From Chitinophagales bacterium (GTDB taxonomy: Bacteria > Bacteroidota > Bacteroidia > Chitinophagales > Saprospiraceae): DNA of 64,000 nt. The DNA lies in assembly GCA_017303875.1 (NCBI GenBank), contig JAFLBP010000021.1, positions 56,352-120,351 on the forward strand, in the 5' to 3' direction. Shown piece by piece: positions 62,801 through 64,000 of the stretch (position 1 is the stretch's first letter; the number at the start of each line of letters is the position of its first letter). The notes beneath the pieces are model-generated. The model ran no database searches. It saw nothing but the letters and a program-made list of their open reading frames with translations, and was not told the origin of the DNA. A program made the translations under genes and the position numbers.

Positions 62801-63332
62801 GTTTAAGGGCTTTAATATGGTCATCAGTGTAATATCCGTAGCGGGGTTTCAGGGCGTCTACCGCTGCCGCATAAAGCGCCGGAAGCGGAAAGGGTTTCCC
62901 GGACTTAAGTGTCCAATTGCGCTCCGCATGCCTTTCTATTAGGTAGTGGCTATACGCATTGCGTAGATCGCGCAATAACACAAGCGCACTTTCAAGCGTA
63001 AAGGCCACATCATCAGGTATCAATTCGCGTTTTTGGCCATTTACATCACTAAGTAATTGGAGAAATGGAAAATGAAAGGTCAGGGCTTTGAGCAAACGAC
63101 CGCTTTCGTCGGGTTTGTCTCGGTCACGCAATAAACGGAACACTTGCATATTACTCAATTGCTCCTCCTTGTCTACGGTTTCCAAATTGAAGCGGCGGGC
63201 AATATCATTCAGAATCAGAAATGCATTATGACGGCCATGATTGATATAGTGCCCAAAATAAAAGGGGTGTTCCTCTTTATTAAAAGTGTAACGCGGAACA
63301 GCCGGCCCGGAAGCCTGTGGGGTAATGCTCAT
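59844..63332 (-). CDS. cas13b: CRISPR-associated RNA-guided RNase Cas13b
   Basis: 1162 residues from the ATG at 63332 (MSITPQASGPAVPRYTF). An in-frame codon at 63548 is rejected since its leader runs through the promoter and a hairpin. HEPN-1 carries R124-N-A-Y-S-H129 (in LLRDLRNAYSHYL) and HEPN-2 carries R1104-N-K-I-L-H1109 (in IKIRNKILHNE), near the two ends as in Cas13b. Length and the flanking text EHPFYFGHYINHGRHNAFLILNDI are typical of the family. It cleaves RNA guided by crRNAs from the adjacent array. No frameshift or lost catalytic residue is seen. Confidence 0.96.
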   Translation of the reverse strand: MSITPQASGPAVPRYTFNKEEHPFYFGHYINHGRHNAFLILNDIARRFNLETVDKEEQLSNMQVFRLLRDRDKPDESGRLLKALTFHFPFLQLLSDVNGQKRELIPDDVAFTLESALVLLRDLRNAYSHYLIERHAERNWTLKSGKPFPLPALYAAAVDALKPRYGYYTDDHIKALKRNAAHPDDTPNDAGSEPYNERALVFFTCFFLQRKEISLFLARLNGFATNADLGRRALLDAYRGVACRLPQDKLESSDILLDMFNELDRCPGELYQALDETARQSFDRTPKPDSESIWSDDQQPTLMIRHSDRFPWFALRYFDDQEIFPSLRFHIHLGKLVTARYEKNMNGVARERVLLHPLRTFARWGKVDLTDLKRRLSEVEDPAAQSRLLEKSSLPESWLQKSMGKLKMRPEVEQFTTTYLMESNSIGIRFLEDGEQEGYPELNLIQPNAEKERFKLSNDNPEPDAVLSTYELAALFLHQRLFGAAASEAFIKAYIDLFRQFCKDLKTPDKIKPIESNPQLRRFRTHLRAKRGQKPGVDKDAEMRAARTAAADEWVRKHYNRTIAQLPEGCNTVQLQLRYLPDSFREYLLGYAAPDYKFLALEKLKAKLQETKERLKDIGTKLEVRNFWKRPAYKERELKYAPKSGHMAVFLARDLIFFKPYAPEDHKANNDQFVILEYLLAYFGSNREGVKQYLLELGLLPKVGANNKNIHPFLADVNIETCSGIFDFYEAYLIARWNYLRKAVVEIEPDFGNKPDPRKPKKTGIGADDIKIRYGAFLKIQEKAAIQRSYANQAVLLPRGLFNAAIEAMLRQQGYAADLHEDKTINIIEAIRLYIGNDDTQPMYKADRYFLPFGETGTRGKPISQAEFLKNYEKNEALLKKQITKAKDINVKEATEQNLKDKQREKKFILDREQVLRYTQALDRVLWLMCKDRAARMKDWKVGFEALSLAQIDAVLTSEIPFHKKIGNVVLNDTLSIRRYGEVRRLQKDRRLTPLLEHFQTPDVQLDHADLKAALEDFERRRVLFFETIYKFEKAVFDKCEADIRAALAQKQADADQKNAEAPPEKRKNKVVRLDHQDFVNVAFSKSGKTAIGGCGVENLIKIRNKILHNEVPSPAILPLKATSDCAELVKNIFETASGYYHMLLREIGAERIVLSNQEVKN

Positions 63333-63385
63333 CGGTTGTAAGATTTGAGGGTAAAAGATAACAGTGTTCAGAACAGACGGAATTG

Positions 63386-63418
63386 CAAATATATAGCACC
63401 CAAAGGGTATTTTCCAAA
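63386..63418 (-). promoter_or_regulatory. cas13b promoter
   Basis: On the minus strand TTTG (63418-63415), a 21-bp spacer and TATATTTG (63393-63386): a full Bacteroidota promoter, ending 53 bp upstream of the cas13b ATG. It supports the 63332 start. Confidence 0.75.
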
Positions 63419-63451
63419 TAAGCATAGTTGATTCAGCAATTTTCTGCCAGC

Positions 63452-63514
63452 CTTGTAACAATGCTATTACAAATGGAGTAATGCAACAACCCTCTGGAGG
63501 AGCATTGTTACAAG
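63452..63514. repeat. Structured inverted repeat between cas13b promoter and array
   Basis: Arms CTTGTAACAATGCT (63452-63465) and its exact complement (63501-63514) enclose 35 nt. That centre has two smaller hairpins, ATTAC-7-GTAAT (63466-63482) and CCTC-TG-GAGG (63491-63500). The whole could fold as a three-way junction or cruciform. It lies 34 bp upstream of the -33 box of cas13b and 66 bp from the first repeat. Confidence 0.85.
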
Positions 63515-63580
63515 ATTTTTGTGTACCCATCCGAAAATGGGCACACAAAATCAGGCATTTACACTTGAGGATTTTTAGCT

Positions 63581-64000
63581 GTCGCAGTCACCGCTTATCC
63601 AAACGGCCTTTGCGACGATTTCGACAAATACCAGGAGTGGCTGAATCACTAGTCGCAGTCACCGCTTATCCAAACGGCCTTTGCGACTACCGGCATAACT
63701 ACGATCTGGCGCCAGACTTCATAGTCGCAGTCACCGCTTATCCAAACGGCCTTTGCGACAGGGGTATTCATTCCCGCTTCAGGAGCTGATCCGGCTGTCG
63801 CAGTCACCGCTTATCCAAACGGCCTTTGCGACTATATTATAAAGGTCTTGCGACGTGCTTATTTGTGTCGCAGTCACCGCTTATCCAAACGGCCTTTGCG
63901 ACAGGGAGTTATTCATAATGTGTACAAAGAAGTCCTGTGTCGCAGTCACCGCTTATCCAAACGGCCTTTGCGACTAAGAAGTAAACGTGCTAGGCAAAGT
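63581..64000 (-). CRISPR. Type VI-B CRISPR array, six repeats, open at the window edge
   Basis: Six identical 36-bp repeats start at 63581, 63652, 63724, 63797, 63867 and 63939. On the plus strand each begins GTCGCAGTCACCGC and ends GGCCTTTGCGAC; the ends GTCGCA/TGCGAC are complementary. Spacers 1-5 are 35, 36, 37, 34 and 36 bp; spacer 6 is cut by the window. On the minus strand the repeat reads GTCGCAAAGG...CGTTTGGATA...TGCGAC, with the central TTTGGA recalled from known Cas13b repeats. I therefore infer transcription on the minus strand, towards cas13b, with the leader beyond base 64000. Confidence 0.97.

Noticed and set aside
63481..63789. Plus-strand open frame of 102 codons across the CRISPR repeats
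   Set aside because: It repeats the peptide VAVTAYPNGLCD because it translates the repeat; this is an array artefact, not a gene.
63581..64000. Reading the array as a different CRISPR type because of the long spacers
   Set aside because: The repeat length, complementary ends and the adjacent Cas13b fit VI-B; no other effector is in the window.

Overview
The window looks like the chromosome of a Bacteroidota member, most likely of the Saprospiraceae/Chitinophagia side. The reasons are several proteins with type IX secretion (T9SS) C-terminal sorting domains, SprB repeats, a GLPGLI protein beside a TonB-receptor-like barrel, the gldE-ssb-mutY gene order, many promoters of the Bacteroidota form TAnnTTTG, and few Shine-Dalgarno sequences. 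No rRNA, tRNA or insertion sequence was recognised.

Layout. 1-3.6 kb: a partial outer-membrane protein, a small HTH protein and two tandem thioredoxin-fold exported proteins. 3.8-6.2 kb: feoAB with a palindromic operator candidate. 6.4-10.2 kb: an M23 peptidase with a T9SS tail, a CBS/HlyC membrane protein, lptC and a small membrane protein. 10.2-14.3 kb: a FemAB/GNAT-like protein, an OmpA-family protein and guaB. 14.3-24.7 kb: four tandem beta-helix/SprB/T9SS surface proteins, two of them nearly identical, downstream of an OmpA-family gene. 25.2-28.6 kb: a UDP-sugar dehydrogenase, an unknown membrane protein and a polyprenyl diphosphate synthase. 28.9-38.3 kb: a ThuA/sugar-dehydrogenase/cytochrome c fusion, rpsA and a large BNR-type T9SS protein.

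38.4-41.1 kb: a remnant of a DUF4143 ATPase and an intact two-gene AAA15 ATPase + RloB (AbiL-like) defence module. 41.2-46.9 kb: a T9SS-secreted SprB-like protein, an ECF sigma factor, an anti-sigma-like protein joining one inner-membrane helix to an outer-membrane barrel through a repeat-rich linker (dual-membrane-spanning type), and a lipoprotein. 46.9-59.1 kb: a TonB-receptor-like barrel + GLPGLI protein, a CoA-binding protein, a PorE-like OmpA protein, lptF/G, gldE, ssb, mutY and a DUF1460 hydrolase.

59.25-64 kb: a type VI-B CRISPR locus. Cas13b, with both HEPN motifs, is followed 6 bp later by a small single-helix membrane protein that is a Csx28 candidate. A six-repeat array lies upstream and runs off the window. 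No adaptation genes are present in the window. Between the array and the cas13b promoter sits a 63-bp structured inverted repeat. Spacers are 34-37 bp, longer than the roughly 30 nt usual for VI-B.

A second theme is intergenic repeats. At least eight gaps hold long inverted repeats whose arms are built of short words that differ from site to site. Two of these word families have also entered coding sequence: the signal-peptide region of the DUF1460 protein and the periplasmic linker of the anti-sigma protein.
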